Notes: generated by a model from the letters alone, not told the origin. 64,000 nt of DNA from Petaurus breviceps papuanus (GCA_028583685.1 JAMXIF010000065.1:38899135-38963134), one strand, 5' to 3'; shown: positions 47,069 through 59,592, counted from the stretch's first letter. Numbers and translations: made by a program.

Positions 47069-47475
47069 TCCTTATTATCTTGGACAGAAAAAAATGATCT
47101 ACAGTAACCTGGGAAGGAAGAGAGAAGATTCTAAGATCCAGCCTTCAAAATAAGGTTGCACACACTTTGCCCCAATCAGATAATGTTTAGTAAATCTTAT
47201 TTATTAAAGACACAACTTTACAAAATGCCTCCTCATACCAGCTTTTTTTTTTTTTACTTAATGGTGCAATTATTCTTACTCATGGACATTGTAAGTTGGA
47301 TGCACATTTAAGAAGGAAATGTTTCTTTTATTATATTTTTATTTTCTGTGTCTATATATTTGCATATTCAGCTCTATGTATATATGCCTCATTTTAAGAA
47401 GGGCATTGATATTTTAGAGATTAACTTATTACTATTATGACAAGGAGGATTAAGACACAAACTGAGAAAAGAACA
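47069..47475 (-). repeat. V1R upstream flank, inverted with the fragment
   Basis: The minus strand has the acceptor tract, then farther out AT-rich DNA resembling 4300-4660. The similarity fades near 47475, where plus-strand L1 DNA begins. Confidence 0.5.
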
Positions 47476-47479
47476 ACAG

Positions 47480-48905
47480 TTTCAAAATGCCTACATATAC
47501 AATATCAAATAGAAATGTAAATTGATCTCAGGCCCAAAAAGAACTCTATGAATAGGAGAAAAAAAATCATTAAAAAGCAAATAATAAAAGTAGAAGAAAA
47601 ATTGGAGGAAAATGAGAGTGATGGAGGAGAATCATGAAAAAGGAATCAACAACATGGTAAAAGAAACAAAAAAAATTACAAAAAGTCACAGAAGAAAATA
47701 ATTCCTTAAAAAATACAATTGACCAAATGGAAAATAAAGTACAAAAATTCATTGAAGAAAACAATTCCTTAAAAATCAGAATTTGGCAAATGGAAGCAAA
47801 TGATTCCACAAGACATCAAAAAACAAGCAAACAATAAAGCTAAAGCAAAATAATTAAAAATAAAAAATGTGAAATTTCTTAGTGCAAAAACAATTGACCT
47901 ATAAATTAGATCCAGCAGAGAGAACTTAAGAAATATTGGGATATCTGACAGCAATGATCAAACCTGGATAGCGTCTTTCTACAAATTAACAAAGGAAATT
48001 ATCCTGATATGCTAAAACCAGATGGCCTGATAGAAATTGAAAGAATAAACCAATCATCATTTCTCCCAGGAATATTATATCCAAAAAGGCATACACACAC
48101 CTTATGATTGTTTGGCAGGCAAAAAAATCTGAGCTGTTTATAGCAATATGAGTTGTGAACTGAGCCATCCATTGTGGAGAGCAATTTGGAACTATATGCA
48201 AAGGGCTCTACCTTTGACCCAACAATACCACTACTGTATCTGTATCTGAAAGAGATGATTAAAAAAGGGGAGGAGGGAAGGACTCACATGTACAAAAATA
48301 TGGCAGCTTTTTTTGGGGGGGAGGCAAAGAATTTCAAATTAAGGGGATGCCCATCAATTGGGCAATGGCTGAAGGAGTTATGGAATAAGAATGTAATGGA
48401 ATACTCTTGTTCTATAAGAAATGATAAGCAGGCAGATTTCAGAAAAACCTGGGAAGACTTGCATGAACTGATGCTAAGTGATGTAAGCAGAAATAAGAGA
48501 ACATTGTACAAGGTAACAGCAACACTGTGTGATGACAAACTTTGATTGACTCAGATCTTCTTGGCAACAAAATGATCTAAGATGATTACAACGATTCATA
48601 ATGGAAAATGCTATATAGATCCAGAGAAAGAACTATGGATTCTGAATGCAGATTGAAGTATACTATTTTCTCTTTTTGTTTTCTTTTGCTTTTTCTTTCT
48701 TGTGTTTTTTTTTCTGTTTATTTTGATTCTACTTTCACATGACTAATGTGGAAATAATTTTAATATGATTGTATGTGTATAATCTGTATCAAATTGCATG
48801 CTGTCTTGGGGACAGGTGAAGGGTGGGAGGGAAACAATTTGGAACTTAGTATCTTATAATAGTGAATGTTGAAAACTATCAATAAAACATATATAAATGA
48901 AAGAA
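47480..48905 (+). mobile_element. L1, plus strand, internally deleted (ORF1 joined to ORF2 end)
   Basis: 47560-48095 holds A-rich coiled-coil ORF1 DNA with heptad-like repeats (ENNSLK occurs twice). At about 48140 it passes directly to the ORF2 C-terminus (a 123-codon open stretch, 48174-48545, with WLKELWNKNVMEYSCSIRND) and a complete 3' UTR with aataaa near 48880 and an A-rich tail at 48900-48925. Most of ORF2 is missing, so it is a deletion derivative. Confidence 0.8.
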
Positions 48906-48925
48906 TTAATGCTAAAAAACAAAAA

Positions 48926-49385
48926 AAGTTCTTCATAGGTAAGATCTATGTATGAAACACAGTTGAATTACTGAATAATAATGGATATATTTTGTAAGTA
49001 TTTTAAGTTTTATAAGAAAATGCTTTTTGTCCCCCAATAACTTTATGGGGGTAGGAATAGCATGTCGCATTTTTTTTCTTTGCTGATTTATATATCATAG
49101 AGAACAAAATAAGGAATTAGAATTAATATGATATCTCTAAGAGCTTTGCTATTTTTTAAAATATTTTTTGTAAATTTTATACTCAAAAGTTGGAACAGAA
49201 ATACATAATAGAGACAAGAAACAAAAACACATCATAAACTTAAATATTGGAACTTAATAAAATGTAAGAAAGAAAAGAAAACATTTTATGTGCATAGCAG
49301 AACATAAGTGATGATTCCAAATACATAAGAATAAATTTTCATTTCAAGAAATCCTGTATGATAAATAATATACAATGTGTTTAGC
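48926..49385 (+). repeat. Distal V1R downstream flank, second copy, part 1
   Basis: The 'gaattactgaataataatgg' area aligns with about 10860-10880, and the surrounding 400 bases loosely with 10730-11000. No gene is seen. Confidence 0.45.
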
Positions 49386-50905
49386 AACTGTCCACCTTTT
49401 CCTTGCTTCCTTATAAGTTTTCTTTTGTTCTCTGCTGTGCCCTTTTTTTTACTTTGTTCTCCCCTCTCCTCCTCTAGAAGGTTAAAATTAAGTTTGGATA
49501 TGTTTCTCTATACCTACAGCTATATACATATACATACACATATACACATATGAATACACAGATAGACATACTTTCCTAAGCAGATTCTACTCCTGGTCTT
49601 TGTATTTTATGCTTGTGGATATCTCTTATTTCCCATCCCTGCTGCCCCTACTTTGCTTCTATCAAATACCTTGCCCTCATGCTACTTGCCTACCCCTCTC
49701 CAATGATCCTTCCCCTATTTTCACATTTCCATAAATCTAAAGAGCCTTCTATATTGCCCTTTTACATATTCAGTCACCCTACCCTCTAAAGATCCTTCCC
49801 TTGACCTCTCCTCCCTCCCTATACCCCTATCACTTCTTCTGAATTTAGAAGACTTTTATACTATTCTAAATATGTGTGTCTTGTTCCCTATTAAACCCCT
49901 TCCCCATGAAAGTAGGTTACCAGAAATTCCAGCCCTCCTCCTCCATCTAATTCCTCTTATCAATTCTACCATTTGTAGAATCATTTGTATAAAATAATTA
50001 CTCTTTTTTAGCAGTTCCTAAGTGATTTTACTTTTTAGATTAATATCATGCTTGGTTTATCCCAATCTTTCTTTATGAGTTGTCCAATTATTAATAAGAA
50101 ATTTGTACATACCTTTTGCATTTTACATATATAAAATGTAAACACTCTGTCCTTATGAATCCCTTATCATCAGTCTTTAGTATGTACCTTATATTTCTCT
50201 TGGCTCTTGTATGTCAAATCTTCTATTAAATTCAGGTTTTTTTTAAGTCTTAAAAGTCTGAGAGCTAGGGGCAGCTAGGTGGCACAGTGAATAGAGTCAT
50301 GAGGACTTGAGTTCAAATCCGGCCTCAGACACTTAAAACAAAACTAGCCACGTGACATTGTGCAAGTCACTTAATGCCAATTGCTTTTCCTTTCCCCCTC
50401 CAAAAAGCAAAAAAAAAAAAAGATGAAAAGTCTGAGAGCTGATCAAGTGTCCATTTTTTTTCTATTCAGGATAATGCATAACTTTGCAGGGTATGCTATT
50501 TTTGGCCAGACACCCAGTTCTTCTTCTCTTTGATATATCAGCTAGGCCTTGTGTGATTCTAAGTTTGGCGCCATCATATTTAAATTCCTGTAGGGCTTGG
50601 ACCAATACAGCCTTTCAATCCAACTAACAACAGAGCTTACGACTTGTTGTTTAAGTGGCTTATTAAAACAAATGGAGCCATCCTGGAGGTGTTTAGTTTT
50701 CACAGGAACCAAACCTAGTCCTAGGATTTTCCTTCTGATCTTCTCAAATTATTCCAGGAATACCCTTTGTTATTGCCCCTACTCATTTATTTTTACCCAC
50801 ACTTTCTTCACCCTAAGGTGCTATGTTAACTCTTTTGTGGGGGAAAATATTGAGAGTTTGGAATTTTCTGACCTACTCTGCCATCTTCCTAGAATCTTTC
50901 CTAGC
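49386..50905 (-). mobile_element. L1/HAL1-like element, minus strand
   Basis: Starts (3' side) with pyrimidine-rich DNA like 1250-1990 and 29000-29600, contains reversed ORF1-type DNA near 50470-50560, and ends at about 50870-50905 with 'ctgccatcttcctag', the reverse of the 'ggaagatggcag' motif common near L1/HAL1 5' ends. No ORF2 is visible, which favours HAL1, but a deleted L1 is possible. A SINE is nested at 50267-50425. Confidence 0.55.
50267..50425 (+). repeat. tRNA-derived SINE, plus strand, perfect 15-bp target-site duplication
   Basis: The repeat aaaagtctgagagct at 50252-50266 and 50426-50440 is identical. A-box-like (ggtggcacagtgaatagag) and B-box-like (gttcaaatccggc) parts are well kept, and a run of A closes the element. 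A long perfect duplication points to a recent L1-type insertion. Confidence 0.93.
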
Positions 50906-51720
50906 TTTGTTCTTTGTAGGTAAAACCCAGCTAATATCAGAAAAGAAGTGAGGTGATGAGTAGAAAGCACTCATGCTTGTCTTCTAAAATCCTTTCCTAT
51001 TGAGACAATGACAGATGTTGAAGCTGTGCAATGGAGCACTGTACCAACCATCCGTCATCCTATAATTGATAGCAACAAGTGTTAGGTTCAAACCAGGGCA
51101 TGTCACTCTTCCAATGTGAAACCTCTCCATAAGAGTGTTGGACACATGGATCAAGGAAGCACTCTAAAATTAGTAAGAAAACTATTTTACTATCAAAGAA
51201 GACCAGGGATATCACCAAGAAATAAAAGATTGTACCTACCCTTTGCAAAGAAAAGTATTAATGACTCTTGCTGATTCTTAGAAAATATATATCTAACACA
51301 CTTTTCAACCTTGCTGCCTTTGTTATTCTGTTTCTGGAAGGAGGCAGAAAGAGCAAGAGTCATATATTAGGGGTAATGAATTTCCTTATTCAGTATGACC
51401 ATGCATAAAAGGAAACTAAAGGACTCCACATTTCATGAATTATTATGGGAAAACTATGTCTTAGTGTCTGAACTTCATTTCAAGATCAATTCCAAACAAG
51501 GTAGAGATTTTGAAAGTACAGTGTTCAAAGACATATTAAGTTTGTCTGGCATTCAAATTTTCAGCCCAAGACTACTTGAATGGTTGAGAAAAAAGGTATT
51601 TTGTACCACAGTGAGAGAGGAGCTCAGTCCACTACTAGATAGCCCAATGCAGACCAGGCCCCACTAAACTAGGAGCAGGCCTTGGGCCGACTGAATCACT
51701 GGCAGCAGGGGCAGTTTCCA
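50906..51720 (+). repeat. Distal V1R downstream flank, second copy, part 2
   Basis: Aligns to 11080-11850 in the same orientation, with anchors 'agaaaagaagtga', 'gagacaatg' and 'cttttatcaaag'-like stretches. The 90-codon frame at 51395-51667 has no family marks. No gene is seen. Confidence 0.55.
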
Positions 51721-51769
51721 GATATTTCAGCCCATAGATGCCAAAGAAAACATGGAAGGTTTACAAGAA

Positions 51770-52150
51770 AGTTCTGTCACACCTGGTGAGAGTGGAATTA
51801 GGAAAATATTAAATGCAAATATAGAAAAATTATATGATGATCAACTGTGAATGACTTTTCTATTCTGTGTAGCACACTGATCCAAAACATTTCTGAAGGA
51901 CTTATGATGAAAAATGCTAACCACCTCAAGAAAAAGAACTGCTGGAGTCTGAATACTAAATGAAGATTGAAAAATACTTTATTATGTTTTTAGTCATTAT
52001 TTTCTTTTACAACAAAGTTAATATGGAAAAGTTTTGTATGACTGCACATGTATAATCTATACCAAATTTCTTGGTTTCTCAAGGAGGAGGAAGCAGAGAA
52101 TGATAATTTGGAATTCAATTTTTTAAAAAAGAATTAAAAAAAGTTATTTT
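51770..52150 (+). mobile_element. L1 3' end, plus strand
   Basis: The 'gatgaaaaatgctaaccacc' stretch, 'gcacatgtataatctatacc' and the closing A-rich DNA match the 3' UTR at 48600-48905. No coding part of use remains. Confidence 0.65.
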
Positions 52151-52882
52151 TTTACATGTAATTAAAAAAAATTAAAATTAAATGAAACTCATTTTTTAAA
52201 TTTTATTAGAGCTAGAAAAGGGATTGCCACCCAGCTGAACTCTCCCAATATTTCATTCCAAATAACTTAAAATTAATGCCTTAAAACCAAATTTTCGAGT
52301 GCCAATGCTAAGAAAAGATTGGGGTTTGAAATTGTTCTGGCCTAAGAAAGCTTAAGAACTTGGCAAAAGAAGTTTGTGATACCTGGATGGGGGCCTATCT
52401 GGAGCTAACACAAGTGGTATTGGCAATAGTGACCACAACAATGGTAGAGCCTTCTTTAGTTCTCACCCCAGAGATAGGAAAGCATTTGGACAATTGGTCA
52501 GAAAGAGATAATAAGGTACCATTTGTTGACTCTGAGTACCATTAATAGTAATTGGCAACTCTATTTCTGGGTCACACTTCCAAAGTGGAGAGAAGTGCTG
52601 GCATTCAGTAAGAAGTAGCTCGGATCTTGTTTATAGTTTCAAAGGAAAGAATACTAATGCTTGGGAATTCAGTAATAAAACAAAACATAAAAAAGCAAAT
52701 AACAAACAAAGAAAAAACCTGACCTGGAAAATAGATCTGGGAGAGAAATAAAAAAAAAATTAACTACCTGAAAGCCATGATCAAGGAAAGAACCTAGATA
52801 CTATATTTCAACACATTATCAAAAAAAAAAAAAAAAAAAAACTGCCCTGATATCCAGAAGATAAAATAAAAATTGAAGGAAT
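52151..52882 (+). mobile_element. Older L1, plus strand, left part (5' region and ORF1 start)
   Basis: From about 52680 the DNA is A-rich ORF1 type (ctggaaaatagatctgggag, also seen at 63400-63420). The piece stops at the target duplication of the younger L1 and continues at 58120. 52151-52680 may be its 5' UTR, but that is less sure. A run of about 20 A lies near 52820-52841. Confidence 0.65.
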
Positions 52883-55800
52883 CTCCTGATCACCTTTTTT
52901 TTTAAAAAAACTTTAATTTATTAATTTGTTTGTTTCCTTTTAGTTTACAGGATTCAATTCCACAATTCCTTGAATTTCACATTTTGTCCCCCTCCCTCTC
53001 CCCCCCATGGCAGCTTATTATCAAGTATAGGATCTGTATATACTTTCACATTATACAATGGTCAGGTTATAAGGATGGATTGTACCAGCTGGAATGAAAA
53101 ATGGTAAAGAGGACATAAAATCAAGTAAGAGAACGAAAAAGATCAGGTATTTTGCTTCCACCTGGATATAAATTTAGTTCTTTCTAGTTCTTTCTCTGGA
53201 TGCACATTTTTTCTCTCCATCATGCGTCTTTTGGGAATGACTTATATCCCTGTATTGTTGAGAAGAGTCCAGTCTATCGAAGTTGGTCATCACACATATG
53301 TTGTGTCTGTAATTGTGTACAAATTCCTCCTGGTTTTACTCTTCTCACTCAGCATCAGTTCTTTTAAGCCTCTCCAGGTAAATATGAAGACCGCCTGCTC
53401 CCCATTTCTTATGGCGCAATAGTATTCCATAACATGCATATACCACAACTTGTTCAGCCATTCCCCAATTGATGGGCACCCCCTTAATTTCCAATTCTTT
53501 GGCACAACAAAAAGAGCTGCTATAAACATTTTTGTACATATGGATCTTTCTCCCATTTCTATGATCTCTTTGGGATATAACCCTAGGAGTAGTATTGCTG
53601 GATCAAAGGGTATGAAAGTATTAATAGCCCTTTGGGCATAATTCCAGATTGCTCTCCAGAAAGGCTGGATCAGTTCACAACTCCACCAACAATGCATTAG
53701 TGTTCCAGTTTGCCCACATCCTCTCCAGCATTTGTCATTTTCCTGTTTTGTCATCTTAGCCAATCTGACTAGTGAGATGTGGTACCTCAGAGTTGTTTTG
53801 ATTTGCATTTCTCTAATCAATAGTGAATTAGAGCATTTCTTCATGTGCTTATAGATAGCTTTAATTTCTTTCTCTGAAAACTGCCTGTTCATATCCTTTG
53901 ACCATTTATCAATTGGGGAATGACTTGTATTCTTATACATTTGACTCAATTCTCTGTATATTTTAGAGATGAGTCCTTTGTCAGAGACATAGGTTGTAAA
54001 GATTCTTTTCCAATTTCCCACCTCCCTCTTAATCTTGGTTACATTGGCTTTATTTGTACAGAAACTTTTCAATTTCATGTAGTCAAAATTATCCATTTGA
54101 CATTTTATAATGTTCTCTAATTCCTGTTTCATCATAAAGTCATTCCCTCTCCACAAGTCTGATAGGTAAACTATTCCTTGTTTTAGCCGACTGCTTACAG
54201 TATCAACCTTTATACCTAGATCATGAACCCATTTAGACTTGATTTTGGTATATGGTGTTAGATAATGGTCTATGTCCAGTTTCTGCCATACCATATTCCA
54301 GTTTTCCCAGCAGTTTTTGTCAAACAGTGAGTTCTTATCCCCAAAACCAGGGTCTGGGGGTTTATCAAACAATACATTACTGTAGTCGTTGACTTCTGAA
54401 TCTCATGTGCCTAATCTATTCCATTGATCCACTTCTCTATTTCTAAGCCAGTCCCAGGTAGTTTTGATGACTGCTGCTTTATAGTACAGATTGAAATCTG
54501 GTAAAGCTAGTCCACCTTCCCTAGCATTTTTTTTCAATAATTCCCTTGATATTCTGGACCGTTTATTCTTCCAGATGAATTTTGTTACTATTTTTTCTAA
54601 CTCTATAAAGTAATTTTTTGGTAAATTAATTGGTATGACACTAAATATATAATTTAACTTAGGTAAAATTGTCATTTTTATTATATTAGCTCGACCCAGC
54701 CATGAGCAATTGATATTTTTCCAATTAGTTAGATCTGACTTTATTTGTGTGAAAAGTGTTTTGTAGTTATGATCATACAGGTCCTGGGTTTGTTTTGGCA
54801 GGTAGATTCCCAAATATTTTATAATGTCTACAGTAACTTTAAATGGGATTTCTCTTTCTACTTCTTGCTGTTGAATTTCATTGGAAATATATAGGAATGC
54901 CGAGGATTTATGTGGGTTTATTTTATATCCTGCAACTTTGCCAAATTTATCTATTGTCCCAAGCAGTTTTTTACTTGATTCTCTAGGATTCTCTAAGTAT
55001 ATCATCATATCATCTGCGAAGAGTGATAGCTTGGTCTCTTCTTTGCCTAACTTGATTCCTTTGATTTCTTTTTCTTCTCTAATTGCTACTGCTAACATTT
55101 CTAGTACCAGATTGAATAAGAGGGGTGATAGTGGACACCCTTGTTTCACCCCTGATCTTATTTGAAATGCTTCTAGTTTATCCTAATTACATATAATACT
55201 TGCTTATGACTTTAAATAGATGCTACCTATTATTTTAAGGAAGGCTCCATTTATTCCTATACTTTCTAGTGTTTTTAATAGGAGTGGATGTTGTATTTTG
55301 TCAAAAACCTTTTTTGCATCTATTGAGATAATTATGTGGTTTCTGCTAGTTTTATTGTTGATATGATCAATTATACTGATGGTTTTCCTAATATTAAACC
55401 ATCCTTGCATTCCTGGAATAAATCCTACCTGCTCAAAGTGTATTATTCTTGAGATAAGTTGCTGTAGTCTTTTGGCTAGTCTTTTATTTAGAATTTTTGC
55501 ATCTATATTCATGAGGGAGATTGGTCTATAATTTTCTTTCTCTGTTTTATCTCTTCCTGATTTAGGTATCAGTAGCATATTTGTGTCATAAAAAGAATTT
55601 GGTAGGACTCCTTCTTCACTAATTTTCCCAAATAATTTGTAGAGTATTGGAATCAATTGTTCTTTAAATGTTTGATAGAATTCACTAGTGAATCCATCTG
55701 GCCCTGGAGATTTTTTCCTAGGGAGGTGACTGATGGCTTGTTCAATTTCTTTTTCTGAGATGGGATTATTTAAGTAATTTACTTCCTCTTCAGTTAATCT

Positions 55801-57172
55801 GGGCAGCTTGTATGTTTCTAAGTACTCATGCATTTCCCTAAAATTGTCAAATTTATGTGCATACAATTGGGAAAAATAATTCCTAATTATTGTTTTGATT
55901 TCCTCTTCAATGGAGGTAGATTCACCCTTTTCATTTTTGATACTCATAATTTGGTTTTCTTCTTTCTTTTTTTTTATCATATTGTCTAAGGGTCTATCAA
56001 TTTTGTTGGTTTTTTCATAAAACCAGCTCTTGGTTTTATTTGTTAGTTCAATAGTTTTCTTAATTTCTATTTTATTAATCTCTCCTTTAGTCTTCAATAT
56101 TTCTTGTTTAGTATTTAATTGGGGATTTTGAATTTGTTCTTTTTCTAGGTTTTTTTCATTGCATGCCCAATTCGTTGAGCTCCCTTTTCTCTAATTTAAT
56201 CACGTATGCACTCAGGGATATAAAACTTCCCCTAAGAACTGCCTTTAATGCATCCCACAGATTTTGGTATGTTGTCTCATTATTATCATTCTCTTGAATG
56301 AAATTAGTGATTGTTTCTATAATTTCTTGTTTGACCCACTCATTCTTTAGGATTAAATTGTTTAATTTCCAGTTAGTTTTTAGTCTGTCTTTCCCTGGCC
56401 CTTTATTGCATATAATTTTTATTGCATCGTGATCTGAGAACGATGCGTTTAATATTTCTGCCTTACTGCATAGAATTATGAGGTTTTTATGCCCTAGAAC
56501 ATGGTCAATTTTTGAGTATGTGCCATGAACCACTGAGAAGAAAGTATATTCCTTTTTATCCCCATTCAGTTTTCTCCAGAGATCTATCATACCTATCCTC
56601 TCTAAAATCCTGTTCACCTCCTTAACTTCTTTCTTGTTTATTTTGTGGTTGGATTTATCAAGTTCAGATAGGGGGAGATTAAGTTCTCCCACTAGTATAG
56701 TTTTGCTATCTATTTCTTCCTCTAATTCCTTTAGCTTCACCTCTAGGAATTTGGAAGCTACACCACTTGGTGCATATATGTTAAGTAGTGATATTGCTTC
56801 ATTCTCGATGGTGCCTTTGAACAGGATATAGTTTCCTTCCTTATCTCTTTTAATTAGGTCAATTTTTGCATTTGCTTTATCTGAGATAAGGATTGCTACC
56901 CCTGCTTTTTTTTTACTTTAGCTGAGGCATGATATATTTTACTCCAACCTTTTAGCTTTACCTTGTGTGTATCCCTCTGTTTCAGGTGTGTTTCTTGTAA
57001 ACAGCATACTGTAGGATTATGATTTCTAATCCATTCTGCTATCCGTCTCTGTTTTATAGGAGAGTTCATTCCATTCACATTTACAGTTATGATTATTATC
57101 TGTTTCTTTCCCCTTATCCTATTCCTGCCCCTGTTAATGTTCATATTTTTCCTCCCTTCTCCCTTCCCCCCC

Positions 57173-57572
57173 NNNNNNNNNNNNNNNNNNNNNNNNNNNN
57201 NNNNNNNNNNNNNNNNNNNNNNNNNNNNNNNNNNNNNNNNNNNNNNNNNNNNNNNNNNNNNNNNNNNNNNNNNNNNNNNNNNNNNNNNNNNNNNNNNNNN
57301 NNNNNNNNNNNNNNNNNNNNNNNNNNNNNNNNNNNNNNNNNNNNNNNNNNNNNNNNNNNNNNNNNNNNNNNNNNNNNNNNNNNNNNNNNNNNNNNNNNNN
57401 NNNNNNNNNNNNNNNNNNNNNNNNNNNNNNNNNNNNNNNNNNNNNNNNNNNNNNNNNNNNNNNNNNNNNNNNNNNNNNNNNNNNNNNNNNNNNNNNNNNN
57501 NNNNNNNNNNNNNNNNNNNNNNNNNNNNNNNNNNNNNNNNNNNNNNNNNNNNNNNNNNNNNNNNNNNNNNNN
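57173..57572. other. Assembly gap (400 N)
   Basis: Exactly 400 N. The related L1 at 22131-31418 has about 1.6 kb of L1 DNA (after removing two SINEs) between the matching points near 29060 and 31045, so 400 is probably a placeholder and the true missing length is larger. The missing part should hold ORF1. Confidence 0.95.
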
Positions 57573-57879
57573 CCCTTCCTCTAGGATCCCAAGCCTTTAC
57601 TGTAGAGGGTTTTGCCCTGGACAATAGTTACTATATTTTCAGGGTCAGAGGGGGGGTTGGGAGCAAGTGGGGTTCACTCTGTCATCCTCATCTTTGGAGG
57701 TCCTGAAAGGGGCTTTTTAAAAAAAAGATTTCTGTGCTATGATGTGGTAGCCCCAGGAGTGTTTGCTGTCCAGTATAGGGGCCCCTGTCTTTGCTTCTTA
57801 CCTTGCTCTTTCCAGTCCCAGCCCTTTGGTGATAGGCCTGGTAGTGGACCTTGTGGTTGGTGGGAAGACTTGCCCTCGC

Positions 57880-58103
57880 AGCTGATCAGGCCCCTTTCTG
57901 GCCTGCGTCCACCACCGCGCCTTCCTGGCCTGCCTCCGCGCAACGCTGTGCTGCTGCTGCGCTGTCCGGCCCGCGTCTGCCGCCATGCCTTCCCGGCATG
58001 CATCTGCGCGCCCTGCGCCACCACCACCACACCTTCCTGCGCAGGCCGCCACGCCATTGTCGCCGCCGCTGCGCCTTCCCGGCCTGCGTCCGCACGCCAC
58101 CGC
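57880..58103 (-). promoter_or_regulatory. CpG-rich tandem-like 5' UTR of the young L1
   Basis: GC-rich DNA with many CpG and recurring 'gccttcc(t/c)ggcctgc' and 'cgtc(c/t)(a/g)c' phrases, such as near 57898, 57918, 57988 and 58072. L1 promoters lie in the 5' UTR, so this should be the internal promoter. The older L1 has no such CpG-dense array at the matching place (31300-31418). Frames across it are low complexity and not genes. Confidence 0.65.
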
Positions 58104-58883
58104 CTCCTGATCACCTTTTGAAAGGTGTATTGTAGCCAAATTCCATAACTTCCAAGTCAAAGAGAGAATACTTCAAGCAGTTTCAGAGAAACAATGCAAA
58201 TATTGTGAAACCACAGTCAGGATCAAACAAGAGTTAGTGACTTCCAAACCAAAAGAGAGGATGACTTGTAATAATATCTTCAAGAAAGCAGAGCTAAGAT
58301 TGATACCAAGAATAACTTACCCAGCAAAATTTACTTCAATCTTTCAAGGGAAAAAAATGGGTATCTAATGAACTTAAGGACTTTGAAACAATCCTGATGA
58401 AAAGACCAGAGCTGAATAGAAATTTTAACATTTAAATATGCCTCAATAGAAGCATAAAAATGTAAAAGTAAAAAAAAAAAGAGTAATCCTAAGGGACTTA
58501 ATAAAATTAAACTGTTCATATTCCTACATGGGAAGATACATGTAACTCTTAAGAACTTTATCAATATTAAGGCAGTTAAAAGAAGTTTATATAGGGGGAG
58601 GTCTTGGGTATAAGTCAAATACATTGGAATGATGTAAAAACATAAATTAAGACCTGAGAATGAGGGATGCCCTGGGAGAAGCAGAAAGGGAGAAGTACAA
58701 TGGGAAGTATATTTTTCAAATTAAAGAGTCAGGCAAAGAAGCTTTCACAATGTAGGGGAAAATAAGCTGTGTGGTAGATAATGTTTGAACTTTACTCCCT
58801 TTGGAATTGGTTTAAATTGTAAAGAAAATGTTTGGGTACCCAGGTGTGTATGGTAATGTAACTTCCCAATAGAGATAACAGAT

Positions 58884-59423
58884 TGTAATGGGAATGTAAA
58901 TTTTTAAGATTTTCCCTGCCCCTAGGCTAAAGTGCACCTGGAGCCTGGGGTGGGAGGTTTGTTTTTCAGTAGATACTTCTTGATTGGCCAGTGAGTCAAT
59001 AAGGTTGTTACATTCTCTGAGCCAGGAGAAGGCTATATAAGTCCTGATGTGTAGCTTTGTTTTGGGGCTCACTTTGATAAGTGTTCTGTGATTTGATCTG
59101 GATTCTGGGAAGCCGTTGTTGAGAGCCCCCCCGTGGCTTTGAAAAACCCAGATGTTGAAACCCAGATGTTGATTGGGTATGGATGTAATGACCGGACAGT
59201 TTGAAAACTGTCTACTTAATCCGTTTCTCTGTCTTGATAATTCTGTCTGTATATTCTGAAGTTTGGGGTGCTGACCTCTTTCTCCTGAACTAGGTAAATG
59301 ATACATGTTTGACTGATTAAAGTAAGCTTGTTAACCCATTTTGAGTTGCTTTCCTTCAACAAAGCATATGCAAGAACCTGTGTGAGAAGCCACCCTGGGG
59401 ACTCTGGGGTGCTTGCTGCTACA
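58884..59423 (+). mobile_element. Solo LTR, plus strand, same family as 12347-12949
   Basis: Starts tgtaatggg and ends ttgctgctaca, with the TATA-like 'gctatataag' near 59031. Flanking 5-mers cagat (58879-58883) and gagat (59424-59428) are a target duplication with one change. It contains a short internal repeat of 'cccagatgttga' near 59147-59173. Confidence 0.88.
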
Positions 59424-59524
59424 GAGATAAATGAGATAAGAGTAGGGTTGGGGAAGGGGATAAAATGGATGGCAGATTAAGGCAGGCAGTGATTGGAAAC
59501 AAAATAGATTTTTGAGGAGCGATC

Positions 59525-59592
59525 CAGAGAGAGACAGAAAGAGAGGCAGAGAAACAGAGACAGAGAGACAGACAGACAGAGAGGGGGAAGCA
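59525..59592 (+). repeat. GAGA/GACA microsatellite
   Basis: A purine-rich imperfect array of gaga, gaca and cagagag units inside the older L1 spacer. Confidence 0.85.

Larger units (their letters stand above)
52899..58103 (-). mobile_element. Young, nearly full-length L1, minus strand, 16-bp target-site duplication
   Basis: The repeat ctcctgatcacctttt lies at 52883-52898 and 58104-58119. On the minus strand the element has a CpG-rich 5' UTR (58103-57580), an assembly gap where ORF1 should be, ORF2 from about 57113 (endonuclease, with QETHL) through reverse transcriptase (FADDMMIYLE near 55020-54990) to the C-terminus ending at 53290, and a 3' UTR with a poly(A) at 52899-52907. ORF2 stays open for long stretches: 56740-56156, 56097-55204, 55149-54403, 54372-53290. 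All but the first share the endonuclease frame. Two frame changes fall at or beside homopolymer runs, near 56905 and 56150, and a few stops occur near 55200 and 54400. As shown it cannot move by itself. Confidence 0.95.

Noticed and set aside
57612-58160. Several long arginine-, alanine- or proline-rich frames on both strands
   Set aside because: All cross the CpG-rich L1 5' UTR, where stop codons are rare by composition.
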